Assembly (NCBI GenBank): GCA_018241765.1
Contig: JAFEDD010000019.1
Location: 55,652-119,651, forward strand
Origin: Pseudomonadota bacterium
GTDB taxonomy: Bacteria; Pseudomonadota; Gammaproteobacteria; Burkholderiales; Casimicrobiaceae
Reading direction: 5' to 3'
Length of the DNA: 64,000 nt
The notes under the pieces were generated by a model. It ran no database searches, was not told the origin of the DNA, and saw only the letters and a program-made list of their open reading frames with translations. The position numbers and the translations under genes are program-made. This document shows, piece after piece, positions 42,342-52,234 of the stretch; within the stretch, counting starts at the first letter, position 1, and each line of letters starts with the position of its first letter.

Positions 42342-44392
42342 TCGCTTACCCGTTTGTCGTCAGTATCGATGAAATTGCCGTTGGCAACGCGCACGATGTC
42401 GATGATCCACCAAATGCCCAATCCACCAAGCGTGAAGAGCATAGCGAAGCCGGAGCCGATGCGGCCGACGTAGAAGCGATGGGCGCCGAACACCCCGAGC
42501 GGTACCGCCAAGGCAAGCACAATGGCGCGCGAATAGCGGGAGGATTCGGGGTCGCGCCTGCGCAGCGCTTCGCGGTAGGGCCTGGCGTCGGCCGCAGACC
42601 AGCGCACGATGCGTCGCCCTTCACGATCGTTGAAATCACGGGTACCGATCCAGACGAGATCGAGGATCACCCAAAGAAGAAGCGGCAGCAGGAAAACCGG
42701 CACTCCGCCACTGAGGAGCGACAACACGCCGAGAGCGGCCTGCACCGCACCTGTGCGTCGATGCCCGACGTAGAAGCGGTGCGCGCCAAGCCATCCCAAC
42801 AGCAGCGCAAGCAGCCCGGTTGTCTGCACGGTATAGGGAGAAACGCCGTCGGCGTCGTCCGATGCGGCATCGGCGACCATCGCGGGCGGAGTTTTGGGGA
42901 CGCGCAGCAGCGCGCGGACGCCGCTCGGGGCGTTGGGCTCAACCACCAGTTCCGCGAGACCACCGTACAGCATGGCGAGCCGTTCGCGCGTGTTGGTCAG
43001 GCCGACGCCGGTGCCTGCGGTCGCGGAACCGCCCAGGCCAAGTCCGTCATCGGCAACCAGGACCTCGACGCGGTCATCCACGCTGTGCACGCGGATGGCG
43101 ACGCTGCCTCCGTCGCGCTTGGGTTCGAGCCCGTGCTTGATGGCGTTTTCGACGAGCGTCGCAATCATCGTGGGCGGAAAGGCGACCGCAGCAAGCTGGT
43201 CAGGCAGATCGATCGCATAACGCAGGCGTTCCCCCATGCGGATGCGCAGCAATTCGAGGTAGGCACGAACGACGTCGATCTCTCGGCCCAGCGTGGACGT
43301 GCTTTCGCGCATGGTCGGCATGGCAGCGCGCAGGTAGGCGATCAGGCGCTCGAGCATCACGCTTGCCTGTGGGGGGTCGATTTCCTGAAGCGCCTGCACG
43401 TGGGCGAGCGTATTGAACAGGAAATGCGGTTCAACCTGGGCACGCATCACCATCAGGCGCGCCTCCGCGAGCTGCCTGGCGTAGCTCGCGGAGCGCTCCC
43501 GCGACTCGGCAACGACAGCGCGCTGCTCGCCGCGAACCGCGCGACCGGCGAAACCGCGTGCGATCAACAACGAGGCAAAGAGCAGGGTCAAACCGATCAA
43601 CATGATGTTGCCTACGATGACCTTGTGCGCATCGGCGCTGATCGTCGTACGGATTTCGTCGCGCAGTTGTCGATCGAGCGAGGCAGGCTCGTTGACGCGG
43701 GCGCCGTCGACGGAGAGCAGGGGTTTGCCCGCGACGCTGAACACACTGACCGTGATCTTGGTGGGCGCCGTCGCCGCCTTGTCGGTCGGGCGAGACGCCG
43801 CGATTTCGCGCGCACGTTCCTGAAACTCCTCCAGTTGCTCGACGCTGCGTTGCAGCGCCGCGACGCGCTCGTTCAGGGCGGCGAGCTGTTCGTCGCTCGC
43901 CGGTGTTCCTGGCGCGAGATCGAGTCCCGCCACGTAGGAGGACAGTGCTGCGCTGTCGCGACGCACCGCATCTCGTTCGCGAGCGATCAGCGCATTCAAC
44001 TCCGCAAGGCCGGAAAGCGTGATTTCGCTCTTGTTTGCGCGCAGTTCTCGTTCGACGTCGCCGAGGGCGCTGTCGACGTCACGCGCGGTGGCGGGATCCG
44101 ACGCGATCAGCTTGATGCTCACGAGACCGGATCGCGTGAGTTGCAGTATCTCCTGTTGTACGGCGAACTTGAATTCCTGGCGCGCGGCGTCGGAGGTGAG
44201 CCGCTGTTGCAGGCGAATCGAGGCGATCGGCAGAGTGAGTGCAGCGACCGCAGCGAGCACGATCAATCCGCCGAGCACGAGGCGCCACCACGGCGTGCTG
44301 CCGAAGTGCTTCCAGAGGCGCGTGCCGAGCCCCGCTCCGCCAAGGTTTGACGCAGGGCCGTCGGACTTGGTCGGATTGGGCGTGGCGGTCAT
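42332..44392 (-). CDS. LytS-type histidine kinase fused to two TM2 domains
   Basis: 686 aa from the ATG at 44392 (44422 is an alternative). A helix at ~36-58, an extracytoplasmic coiled-coil sensor at ~60-255, and a second helix at ~258-280 are followed by a His_kinase domain. Its phospho-acceptor is His323 in QVEPHFLFN, the N box is ENAIKHG, and the G boxes are DDGLGL and GTGVGLTNTRERL. After the ATPase come two TM2 domains (LLGWLGAHRFYVGHRRTG near 530-548; GVFGAHRFYVGRIGSG near 633-648). Kinases of this family normally end after the ATPase, so the TM2 pair is unusual. Confidence 0.88.
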   Translation of the reverse strand: MTATPNPTKSDGPASNLGGAGLGTRLWKHFGSTPWWRLVLGGLIVLAAVAALTLPIASIRLQQRLTSDAARQEFKFAVQQEILQLTRSGLVSIKLIASDPATARDVDSALGDVERELRANKSEITLSGLAELNALIARERDAVRRDSAALSSYVAGLDLAPGTPASDEQLAALNERVAALQRSVEQLEEFQERAREIAASRPTDKAATAPTKITVSVFSVAGKPLLSVDGARVNEPASLDRQLRDEIRTTISADAHKVIVGNIMLIGLTLLFASLLIARGFAGRAVRGEQRAVVAESRERSASYARQLAEARLMVMRAQVEPHFLFNTLAHVQALQEIDPPQASVMLERLIAYLRAAMPTMRESTSTLGREIDVVRAYLELLRIRMGERLRYAIDLPDQLAAVAFPPTMIATLVENAIKHGLEPKRDGGSVAIRVHSVDDRVEVLVADDGLGLGGSATAGTGVGLTNTRERLAMLYGGLAELVVEPNAPSGVRALLRVPKTPPAMVADAASDDADGVSPYTVQTTGLLALLLGWLGAHRFYVGHRRTGAVQAALGVLSLLSGGVPVFLLPLLLWVILDLVWIGTRDFNDREGRRIVRWSAADARPYREALRRRDPESSRYSRAIVLALAVPLGVFGAHRFYVGRIGSGFAMLFTLGGLGIWWIIDIVRVANGNFIDTDDKRVSEWE

Positions 44393-44422
44393 GGGTGAGG
44401 TGGGGGCGATGATGGGGGGCAT

Positions 44423-44777
44423 TCAGGCCGGCGTCATGTGGCGAGCTCGCGTGCGGCGCGGACGCATGACGGAGCCTGGCGTGGTGCTTCGTGTTGATCA
44501 GAAGCAGAAGACGCGATGGACTTCGTTGCGTGTCCAGGGGCAACGCGCAGCCATGGCAAGCTATCGCGAGCGCCGACAACGAAGGCTCGTGGCGGAAGAC
44601 ACGTCCTTATGCTCTGAGACAAGCGAAACAGTGCACTAGTGTGCCTGCGTGCGACCTCAAGCACACGCCGTCTGCGATGGAATGCGGGCAGCGCCGATCA
44701 GGCGCGGAGCTCGTCGATCGGTGCGGGTACGGCGGACCCGGAGCACCTCGCAGCAACGGATGCTGCGCGCTCCGAGG
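44423..44777. other. intergenic region between the kinase and fdxA
   Basis: About 355 bp with no credible gene, repeat or terminator that I can support. It should contain the promoter of the kinase/regulator operon. Confidence 0.5.
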
Positions 44778-45104
44778 CTACTTGCCGGGGTTGGGCGAGA
44801 AGTGCTCGAATTTGCCGGGCTTTCCGTTCCAGTCATCGGCATCTGCCGGGGCAGCTTTCTTGCGGGAGATGTTGGGCCACTGCGGCGCAAATTCGGCGTT
44901 GAGCTTCAGCCATTTCTCCGCGGTATCGGAGTCCGGTTTGATGGCGTCGGCGGGGCACTCCGGTTCGCACACGCCGCAGTCGATGCACTCGTCCGGGTGA
45001 ATGACCAGCATATTCTCGCCCTCGTAGAAGCAGTCCACGGGACAGACATCGACGCAGTCGGTGTACTTGCACTTGATGCACTGATCGTTTACGGCGTAGG
45101 TCAT
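44778..45104 (-). CDS. fdxA: 7Fe ferredoxin
   Basis: 108-aa soluble electron carrier with one 3Fe-4S and one 4Fe-4S cluster. The cluster motifs are [17 protein letters not shown] and [12 protein letters not shown], and the ~45-residue C-terminal extension is typical of proteobacterial FdxA. The ATG at 45104 is followed directly by [11 protein letters not shown], as in homologues. Likely electron partners include the KorAB enzyme at 20.7-23.6 kb, but that is inference. Confidence 0.95.
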   Translation of the reverse strand: MTYAVNDQCIKCKYTDCVDVCPVDCFYEGENMLVIHPDECIDCGVCEPECPADAIKPDSDTAEKWLKLNAEFAPQWPNISRKKAAPADADDWNGKPGKFEHFSPNPGK

Positions 45105-45271
45105 GGCGGTGGGTCCGACGAAAAAAGTGACGCGCCAAGCAGTCGGCGCGCCCCGATATTTTGCAGCAGGAGACTGATTTCCTCGCGCAGAGCACGGGTT
45201 ATGGCGCGCGCGGGCCGCTCGATTTGCATCGACGTTGACGAGCGTCAAGTGTGTTGCGATGGCGAAACGCC

Positions 45272-45991
45272 CTACGCGGCCAGATAGCGGGCGGCAAGCG
45301 TGGTATCGCCGCTCAGCACCCGAAAATCGCCTTCGTAGCGTACGACACCGCGCTCGATGACGACCGCCCGATCGGCGATGGCGCCCGCAAGCGTCAGATT
45401 CTGCTCCGAGAGGACGATGCAAAGCCCCTCGCGCTTCAGCGCAAGCAGCACGTCGATGAGATGATCGACCACGATCGGAGCGAGGCCCTCCGAGGGCTCA
45501 TCAAGCAAGATCGCACGTGGATTTCCCATCAGCGTGCGCGCAATCGCGAGCATCTGTTGCTCCCCGCCCGACATCTGTGCGCCGGGGCGGTCGAGCATTT
45601 CTCCGAGCCGAGGGAAGAGGGTGCGAATTCGCGCGAGATTCCAGTGTGGTGCGTCGCTCACATTCGCACGTGTCGCGATGCGGCCGACTTCGAGATTTTC
45701 GGCCACGCTCAGGCCGGTGAAGATGCGCCGGTCCTCGGGCACGTACCCGAGGCCGAGGCGTGCGATGGCGTGTGGGGCAAGCCCCATCAACTGTCGTGTC
45801 GCGAAGCGAACGCTGCCGGACGCTTCGCGCAACAAACCCATGATCGCCTTCAAGGTCGTGGACTTGCCGGCCCCGTTGCGACCGACGAGCAGCAGCACTT
45901 CGCCCGGACGCGCGGAAAACCCGACATCAAACAACAGTTGTGCGCGTCCGTGGTGGACACAAAGGCGCTCGACTTCAAGCATCAACGTCAT
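45272..45991 (-). CDS. livF: branched-chain amino-acid ABC transporter ATP-binding protein
   Basis: 239 aa from the ATG at 45991. Walker [20 protein letters not shown], signature [19 protein letters not shown], Walker [16 protein letters not shown], and the LivF-specific [20 protein letters not shown]. It overlaps livG by 17 bp. With livG and the fused permease it makes a complete HAAT importer core, apart from the missing substrate-binding protein. Confidence 0.92.
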   Translation of the reverse strand: MTLMLEVERLCVHHGRAQLLFDVGFSARPGEVLLLVGRNGAGKSTTLKAIMGLLREASGSVRFATRQLMGLAPHAIARLGLGYVPEDRRIFTGLSVAENLEVGRIATRANVSDAPHWNLARIRTLFPRLGEMLDRPGAQMSGGEQQMLAIARTLMGNPRAILLDEPSEGLAPIVVDHLIDVLLALKREGLCIVLSEQNLTLAGAIADRAVVIERGVVRYEGDFRVLSGDTTLAARYLAA

Positions 45992-46805
45992 TTGCCCCCG
46001 CTCGTTTGTCACCCAAAAACGCGCCCCGCTCACCAAGGTATACGGCGCGAACGTCGTCGTGGCGTCGAATGTCTTCCGGTCGTCCCTCGGCGATGACGCT
46101 TCCGCGGTCCAGCACGATGACGCGATCGGCAAAATTGAATACGATGTCCATGTCGTGCTCGGTGAACAGCAACGCCGCGCCGCGAACGCGACATGCGGCG
46201 AGCGCGCTTCGCATCAGCGGCTCGCGTTCGGTTGGTGCCATCCCGGCCGTGGGTTCGTCCATCAACAGGAGGCGCGGTTCGCTCGCCAAGGCCATGGCGA
46301 GTTCGAGTCGCTTGAGATCTCCGTACGCCAGCTCATTGGCGGCACGGTGGGCCTGCGCGTCGAGCCCCTGTTCGGCGAGCAAGGCCATCGCGCGCTCCGC
46401 CCCGGCGCGATCGGCGCGCCGGGCAAGCGCTCGCCAGGAGGGCGCAAAGGCCCGATCGTGGCTCAGGAGCGCCATTTGTACGTTCTCCCGCACCGTCATG
46501 GAGGAGAACGTCGCCGTGATCTGAAACGTGCGCGCCACGCCGATCCGAAACAGTTCTTCTGGCGAACGGCCGCCGATCGCATGGCCGGCGAGATGAATGG
46601 TGCCCGCATCCGGTCGCAGTTGACCGTTGATCAGGTTGAACGTCGTCGTTTTGCCGGCGCCGTTGGCACCGATCAGGGCGACCGCCTCGCCGGCACGGAC
46701 CAAGAGGTCGATGCCGCGTACCGCGCGCACGCCGCCGAAGGAGCGGGCCAATCCGCGTACTTGCAGCATCACGCTTGCCGACTCTGGAGATGTCGGCTTG
46801 CTCAT
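45975..46805 (-). CDS. livG: branched-chain amino-acid ABC transporter ATP-binding protein
   Basis: 276 aa. Walker A IGANGAGKTTTFNLINGQLRP, LivG-type GVARTFQITATFSSMTVRENV, signature-like ANELAYGDLKRLELAMALAS, Walker B LLLMDEPTAGMAP and switch TEHDMDIVFNFADR. The signature reads YGDLK rather than SGG, which is common in LivG. The start codon overlaps the permease stop (ATGA). Confidence 0.93.
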   Translation of the reverse strand: MSKPTSPESASVMLQVRGLARSFGGVRAVRGIDLLVRAGEAVALIGANGAGKTTTFNLINGQLRPDAGTIHLAGHAIGGRSPEELFRIGVARTFQITATFSSMTVRENVQMALLSHDRAFAPSWRALARRADRAGAERAMALLAEQGLDAQAHRAANELAYGDLKRLELAMALASEPRLLLMDEPTAGMAPTEREPLMRSALAACRVRGAALLFTEHDMDIVFNFADRVIVLDRGSVIAEGRPEDIRRHDDVRAVYLGERGAFLGDKRAGANDVDA

Positions 46806-48682
46806 GGTCCGGGCCTGCCCGACCGCCAGGATGTCACGATACCGGCGATGCCGCGCGGAAAGGCCAGGACGGTCAACAGTACCGTCGCACCAAGCGCTGC
46901 GCGCCAGTACTCGGTGATTCGTGCCAACGAGTCGGCGAGCCAGGTAAACAGCGCGGCGCCGACGAGGGGCCCGAACAGCGTATCGATTCCGCCAAGCAGT
47001 ACCATGACCAAGCCATCCACCGAGCGCGGAATGGAGAGTGCGTCCGGGGCGACGCTTCCTTTCGAAAATGCGTGCAACACGCCGGCAGTGCCCGCGAGCG
47101 CTCCTGCGAGGCAGAACCAAGCCCATTGCAGACGCTGCGGTGAGAGTCCGATGACACGCGCTTTCAATGGTGCATCCCGCGAGGCGCGCACGGCGTAACC
47201 CAAAGGGGTGAATGTGAGCCACAGGCAAAAAGCGATGGCGGTGCCACTCACCGCCAGCACGAACCAGTAAAGCGTAGCGCGCTCGCCAAGCCATTCGGGA
47301 GGCCAGATGCCAATCAGGCCGTTGCTGCCGCCGGTCACGGCGTCCCACTGAAATGCAACGGACCAGACGATTTGGGCGAACGCCAACGTCAACATGGCCA
47401 TGTAGGTGCCGCTCAGGCGAACACAGAACCAGCCAAATATCAACGCGGTGATGCTCGCGAGTGTGACGCCCCCCAACATGGCTGACGCGAGACCGCCTCC
47501 CGATTGCGTCAGAAGCGCTGCCCCATAGGCCCCCGCGCCGAAATACGCGGCGTGGCCAAACGAGCCCATGCCGCCGGGGCCTACGATCAGCCCGAGGCTT
47601 GCGGCGAAGAGGGCGAACACGAGCATGTCGATGGCCAGAACCAACGTGTACTCGGAGGCGAAGAGCGGGAGCGCGACGAGTGTCAGCAGAAGCAGGCCGA
47701 TGACGACGAAGGTTCGCAGACCTGGCGCGCGCAGCAGCGGTGCCTGGGCCGCGTCGCCTCGCACCTGGGGCAACGGCGTTCCGAGCAGTCCGTAGGGTTT
47801 CCAGACCAGCACGACGGCCATGACGATGAACTCCACGACGAGCGTGAGTTTGCTGAACACCAGATCCATGCCGAACAGCGACGTCTCACCGAGTCCGATG
47901 CACCAGGCTTTGGCCAGTGAAATGACGATGGCTGCCACGAAGGCGCCGGGCAGGCTGCCGAGTCCACCCACGACGACCACGACAAAGACATCCGCAATCA
48001 CGGCGAGATCCATGCCGAGCGCCGCCGGCTCCCGCGGCAGTTGCAGCGCGCCGCCGAGACCGGCGAGAAAGCTGCCGAGTACGAACACCGTGGTGAACAA
48101 CAAGCGTTGGTTCACGCCGAGCGCATCGGTCATTTCACGATCTTCTGTCGCCGCGCGGAGCAGCAACCCGAAGCGCGTTCTTCGAAGCAGCAACGAAAGA
48201 GCGAGCAGCACGAAGAGCCCGGCGCCAATCAGGAACACATCATAGGCAGGAAACGAGCGACCCAGAAGATCGACGGCGCCCGACAGTCCAGGGGCGCGTG
48301 GTCCGAGGAGGTCCTCGGCCCCCCAAACCGCGAGCGTTGCGTCCTTGATGATCAGTACGAGCGCAAAAGTCGCGATCAATTGCAGCAGTTCAGGCGCCTG
48401 GTAAATGCGTCGCAAAACGAGCACCTCGACGACCAGGCCGATAGCCGCCACCGAGACGCCAGCGACAAGCAGCGCGCCCCAAAAACCGAGCGCGCCGCCA
48501 ACGACGGTGGCCACGGTGTAGGCTATGTAGACGCCGAGCATGTAGAACGAGCCATGCGCGAAATTCACGACGCGCGTCACGCCGAAGATCAGCGATAACC
48601 CAACCGCTACCAGGAACAGCGAGGATGCGGACGCGAGTCCGTTCAGTGTCTGGATGGCGAAGGCGGCGAGGGGCGCGGTCAT
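46802..48682 (-). CDS. fused LivH-LivM branched-chain amino-acid permease
   Basis: 626 aa joining the two permeases usually encoded separately. Residues ~1-300 are LivH-like (GLSLIFGVTRVVNFAHGSFYMLGVY, GLGSLPGAFVAAIVISLAKAW). After a short linker near 305-325 the LivM half follows (LGLIVGPGGMGSFGHAAYFGAGAYGA, GSNGLIGIWPP, RVIGLSPQRLQWAWFCLAGALAGTAG). No frameshift or stop is seen across the junction. Such fusions occur in some HAAT systems. The gene is first in the livHM-livG-livF operon. No binding protein is next to it. Confidence 0.92.
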   Translation of the reverse strand: MTAPLAAFAIQTLNGLASASSLFLVAVGLSLIFGVTRVVNFAHGSFYMLGVYIAYTVATVVGGALGFWGALLVAGVSVAAIGLVVEVLVLRRIYQAPELLQLIATFALVLIIKDATLAVWGAEDLLGPRAPGLSGAVDLLGRSFPAYDVFLIGAGLFVLLALSLLLRRTRFGLLLRAATEDREMTDALGVNQRLLFTTVFVLGSFLAGLGGALQLPREPAALGMDLAVIADVFVVVVVGGLGSLPGAFVAAIVISLAKAWCIGLGETSLFGMDLVFSKLTLVVEFIVMAVVLVWKPYGLLGTPLPQVRGDAAQAPLLRAPGLRTFVVIGLLLLTLVALPLFASEYTLVLAIDMLVFALFAASLGLIVGPGGMGSFGHAAYFGAGAYGAALLTQSGGGLASAMLGGVTLASITALIFGWFCVRLSGTYMAMLTLAFAQIVWSVAFQWDAVTGGSNGLIGIWPPEWLGERATLYWFVLAVSGTAIAFCLWLTFTPLGYAVRASRDAPLKARVIGLSPQRLQWAWFCLAGALAGTAGVLHAFSKGSVAPDALSIPRSVDGLVMVLLGGIDTLFGPLVGAALFTWLADSLARITEYWRAALGATVLLTVLAFPRGIAGIVTSWRSGRPGP

Positions 48683-48686
48683 TGCG

Positions 48687-49016
48687 CTAGACGTGACTCA
48701 TGCGGACATCGTTCGACAGCGGTGGCAGTCCGTGTCGTCGGCGAGCGCGCTGGCAAGCATCATCGCCCGCACGGAATTCCCGACAGGGTCCGGGACGCCA
48801 TTCGTAGATATGGCAGAGCACCTGCCTGCCGATCTCGCCGCCCAGCGCGGCACAGCGAGCCGGCGACTGATCGGTGCCCCGCATCCGGGCGACGCCCGCC
48901 GTGATTTGATCGGCAAGACCGTCGGGCACGGCGCCACCCTGGTGCATCAGCTCTTGCACGGAGAAGTCGACGCGAAACGTGGCGCAACACGCGCCACAGT
49001 CGGTGCAACACAACAT
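48687..49016 (-). CDS. YkgJ-family cysteine-cluster protein
   Basis: 109 aa from the ATG at 49016. The family signature is CCTDCGACC near residues 3-11, with further cysteines at ...SPARCAALGG, QVLCHIYEWRPGPCREF. The pattern suggests Zn or Fe-S binding; function unknown. It starts 13 bp after the lysS stop on the same strand and may be read through from it. Upstream in-frame codons lie within lysS and are not used. Confidence 0.8.
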   Translation of the reverse strand: MLCCTDCGACCATFRVDFSVQELMHQGGAVPDGLADQITAGVARMRGTDQSPARCAALGGEIGRQVLCHIYEWRPGPCREFRAGDDACQRARRRHGLPPLSNDVRMSHV

Positions 49017-49029
49017 GTGGCGAACGCGA

Positions 49030-50538
49030 TCAGTCGTCTTTGCGCAACTGCGGAAACAAAATGACATCACGGATCGTCGCTGAATTGGTGAACAGCATCG
49101 CAAGTCGATCGATGCCGATACCCTCGCCGGCCGTTGGCGGAAGACCGTATTCAAGCGCTCTGATGTAATCGGCGTCGTAGAACATCGCCTCTTCGTCACC
49201 CGCATCCTTGGCCCGCGCTTGCGCCTGGAATCGGGCCGCTTGATCCTCCGGGTCGTTCAGTTCGCTGAATCCGTTGCAGATTTCGCGTCCGGTGATGAAG
49301 AGCTCGAAACGATCGGTGATCTCCGGGTTGGCATCATTGGCGCGCGCGAGCGGCGAGACATCCGTGGGGTGAGCCATGATGAACGTCGGTTGAATCAGTT
49401 TCTCCTCGGTGTTCGCCTCGAAGAGTTTCAACTGCAGCACGCCCAATCCATCCGTTGCTCGGACTTCTTCACCGGCGCTAGCGACGGCTTCACGCAGGAA
49501 GGTGATGTCATGCAACTGATCCGTCGTGAAGTGCGGGTTGTATTTCTGAATGGCCTGCGCCATGGTCAGCCGATCGAACGGCCTTCCGAGCTCGATATCG
49601 AGGCTGCCGAATTTCACGGTCGTCGTGCCGAGTACCTCGCGGGCACAGTCACGTAACAACGTTTCCGTCAGATCCATCAGATATCGATAGTCCTGATAGG
49701 CCTCGTAGAACTCGAGCATCGTGAATTCGGGATTGTGCCGCGTGCTGATGCCCTCGTTGCGGTAATTGCGATTGATCTCGAAGACCTTTTCGAACCCGCC
49801 CACCGTGAGACGCTTCAGGTAGAGCTCGGGAGCGATCCGCATATACATCTGCTGATCAAGCGCGTTGTAGTGCGTGACAAAAGGCTTGGCGGCCGCACCC
49901 CCAGGGATCGGGTGCATCATCGGCGTTTCGACTTCAAGGTAGCCCCGGCGCACGAAGAATTCCCGAATGAATGAAATCATCTTGGAGCGCGTTTCGAAGG
50001 TGCGGCGCGACTCGGGGTTGACGATGAGATCGACGTAGCGTTGACGGTACTTGATCTCCTGGTCGGTGAGGCCGTGAAACTTCTCCGGCAAGGGGCGCAG
50101 CGATTTCGTGAGCAAGCGAAGCTCACGCACCTTGATTGAGAGTTCACCCTTCTGGGTCTTGAACACCGTGCCCCGTGCGCCAACGATGTCACCCATATCC
50201 CAGTGTTTGAACGCTTCGTGCGCATCGGCACCCACGCCCTCATCGTTGATGTAGAGCTGGATTCGCCCTGACATGTCCTGCACTGTGGCGAAGCTCGCCT
50301 TGCCCATCACGCGCTTCAGAAGCATCCGGCCGGCGATGGAGACCTCGGCTTTCAGGGCGTCAAGCGCTTCCTTCGGCTGATCGCCGTAGCGCGCGACGAG
50401 TTCGGAGGCGAGATGCTCGCGCCGGAAATCATTGGGGAACGCGTTGCCCTTCGCTCGAAGTGCGCCAAGCTTCGCGCGCCGCTCGGCGATGATGTGGTTT
50501 TCGTCTTGGACTGGGGGCGGAGGGGCTTCGTTCGTCAT
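49030..50538 (-). CDS. lysS: lysyl-tRNA synthetase, class II
   Basis: 502 aa from the ATG at 50538 ([15 protein letters not shown]). The N-terminal OB-fold anticodon-binding domain includes [19 protein letters not shown]. Class II motifs are motif 1 [22 protein letters not shown], motif 2 [26 protein letters not shown] and motif 3 [14 protein letters not shown]. It has standard length and layout and is probably monocistronic, or leads into the YkgJ gene. Confidence 0.97.
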   Translation of the reverse strand: MTNEAPPPPVQDENHIIAERRAKLGALRAKGNAFPNDFRREHLASELVARYGDQPKEALDALKAEVSIAGRMLLKRVMGKASFATVQDMSGRIQLYINDEGVGADAHEAFKHWDMGDIVGARGTVFKTQKGELSIKVRELRLLTKSLRPLPEKFHGLTDQEIKYRQRYVDLIVNPESRRTFETRSKMISFIREFFVRRGYLEVETPMMHPIPGGAAAKPFVTHYNALDQQMYMRIAPELYLKRLTVGGFEKVFEINRNYRNEGISTRHNPEFTMLEFYEAYQDYRYLMDLTETLLRDCAREVLGTTTVKFGSLDIELGRPFDRLTMAQAIQKYNPHFTTDQLHDITFLREAVASAGEEVRATDGLGVLQLKLFEANTEEKLIQPTFIMAHPTDVSPLARANDANPEITDRFELFITGREICNGFSELNDPEDQAARFQAQARAKDAGDEEAMFYDADYIRALEYGLPPTAGEGIGIDRLAMLFTNSATIRDVILFPQLRKDD

Positions 50539-50715
50539 GGTGAACAGAGGTGATTCAAAACAGGCAATGCGTTCGGCATGGACGCCGAGGCGGGTGCGCT
50601 CGCATTGCGTTACGGTGCGAGAAGGCGCTTTCGAGGCGGCAAACCCCGCATCGCTCGTGCGCGCAACCTGCAATTTTGCTGCAAGTCGTCTTGCCGCTGC
50701 CCTTGGGCTGGGTGA

Positions 50716-51204
50716 TCAGGCGAGAATCGGACGGTCGGGCTGTTCGTTCGGTGCGCTGGCGGCGGGAGTGTGCATACGCAAAAGCTCGCCGACGGCCCGA
50801 ATACCCTCCGCCAAGCCGCGCTCGAACTCGCCCTGCTGGAACTCTTGCCGCATCGAGCGGCAGATGGCAGCCCACTGCGCCGACGGTACCCGACCGTTGA
50901 AACCACGATCGGCCACGATTTCCACGGTGCGCTCGGCGACGAGCAGGTAGATCAGGACGCCGTTGTTGTGCTCGGTGTCCCAGACCCTGAGCCGGGAAAA
51001 CCAGTCGAGCGCGCGCTGACGCGAAGTCGTCCGACGCAGCTCCAGAAGCGGCCAAGCCGATTCGATGAAGATGCGAATCTGGCCACTCGAGCCACGCTCG
51101 GCGTCGACGACCGCTCGCTCCAGTGCGTCCAGTGAACTGGCCGGGAACATGCGGTTGACCTGACGGCGTGTGGTGAACAGGTGCGCGAGCGTGTGGCGGA
51201 TCAT
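50716..51204 (-). CDS. TPM-domain protein (short, cytoplasmic)
   Basis: 162 aa. The TPM domain spans residues ~20-140 (AVVDAERGSSGQIRIFIES, NNGVLIYLLVAERTVEIVADRGFNGRV, LAEGIRAVGELL). It lacks a signal peptide, unlike its upstream paralogue. Its ATG overlaps the stop of that paralogue by 4 bp (ATGA). Together with LemA they form a recurrent lemA-TPM-TPM operon whose role is unclear. Confidence 0.88.
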   Translation of the reverse strand: MIRHTLAHLFTTRRQVNRMFPASSLDALERAVVDAERGSSGQIRIFIESAWPLLELRRTTSRQRALDWFSRLRVWDTEHNNGVLIYLLVAERTVEIVADRGFNGRVPSAQWAAICRSMRQEFQQGEFERGLAEGIRAVGELLRMHTPAASAPNEQPDRPILA

Positions 51205-52187
51205 GAATCGTCACCCCATCCGCCCGAAGCGCCGCCGCCACCGAAGCCGCCGCCTCCGCCTCCCCACCCGCCACCACCACCACCACCCGAGGACCAACCG
51301 CCGCCCGAGGACCAGCCGCCACTCCCGCCACCGCCGCTGCGGTAGATGGATCGTCCTCCCAGTGGTGCACTATGCAACGTGCCGAAGAGACCACGCAGGA
51401 TTCGTGCGATGATGAAGCCGATGAAGGCGGCGATGGCCGCGGCAGGCAGTGAGGCTGTCAGCAAGAACGCGCCCACGCCAACGAGGCCACCCACGATGAG
51501 CGGCGGTGCCAGGAATGCCGCCGCAATGAGCACACCCAGCAACGTCGGCACCATGGCGCGCAACGATTCGCCGGTGCTTCCGGCTGCGGTTGCATTGTGG
51601 CTCTGCTCCCACTGCTTGCTCTCGTCGGACGGTAGCGCAGTGCCCTCCTTGCTCACCGCCAACTGGATTTTGTCGATTCCTGCTTCGATGCCCTGCGCAT
51701 ATTGCGCTTGCTTGAAGAAGGGAGAAATCGTGTCGCGAATGATTCGTTTGGCTTCCACGTCGGGCAAGGTCCCCTCCCAGCCATAGCCGACCTCGATGCG
51801 AAGCTTTTTCTCCTTCATCGCGATGATGAGGATGGCGCCATTGTCCTTGCCCTTCTTGCCGATTTTCCATGCGTCGGCCACACGAAGCCCGTACTGCTCG
51901 ATGGTTTCAGGCTCGGCGGTTTTCACGATCAGCACGGCGAGCTGGCCGCCGGTCGCTTGCTCGAAGGAGCTCAGCCGGGCTTCGATCTGTTCGCGCGCGG
52001 AGACACCAAGAATCCCTGCCGCATCGGTCAGCCGGGACGCAAGCGCTGGAATCGCGGCTTGGTCGTCGGCGTGGACACGCCCGATCCCCAGTGCCAGCAC
52101 GAGCGCAGTGACGCAACCGATCCACGCGAGGGCGGACAGGCTTCGCGATCGCAGGACGCGGGTCAGGAACGGTTGAATGACGTCCAC
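51201..52187 (-). CDS. YgcG-like TPM-domain membrane protein
   Basis: 328 aa. The signal peptide is cut near VHA|DD, and an extracytoplasmic TPM domain covers ~40-175 (LSSFEQATGGQLAVLIVKTAEP, KDNGAILIIAMKEKKLRIEVGYGWEG). Two membrane helices lie at ~215-265. The tail is extremely rich in Gly, Ser and Trp (GGGGSGGWSSGGGWSSGG type). TPM proteins have been linked to photosystem repair in plants; in bacteria the function is unknown. It lies 47 bp downstream of lemA. Confidence 0.9.
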   Translation of the reverse strand: MDVIQPFLTRVLRSRSLSALAWIGCVTALVLALGIGRVHADDQAAIPALASRLTDAAGILGVSAREQIEARLSSFEQATGGQLAVLIVKTAEPETIEQYGLRVADAWKIGKKGKDNGAILIIAMKEKKLRIEVGYGWEGTLPDVEAKRIIRDTISPFFKQAQYAQGIEAGIDKIQLAVSKEGTALPSDESKQWEQSHNATAAGSTGESLRAMVPTLLGVLIAAAFLAPPLIVGGLVGVGAFLLTASLPAAAIAAFIGFIIARILRGLFGTLHSAPLGGRSIYRSGGGGSGGWSSGGGWSSGGGGGGGWGGGGGGFGGGGASGGWGDDS

Positions 52188-52234
52188 GGGTTCAAGTCAG
52201 CCGGCGCAGCGTGTCGCCGACGTCGGCGCAGAGC

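Noticed and set aside
42326..44350. 674-codon plus-strand frame opposite the histidine kinase
   Set aside because: Antisense shadow; the kinase and TM2 motifs on the minus strand are unmistakable.
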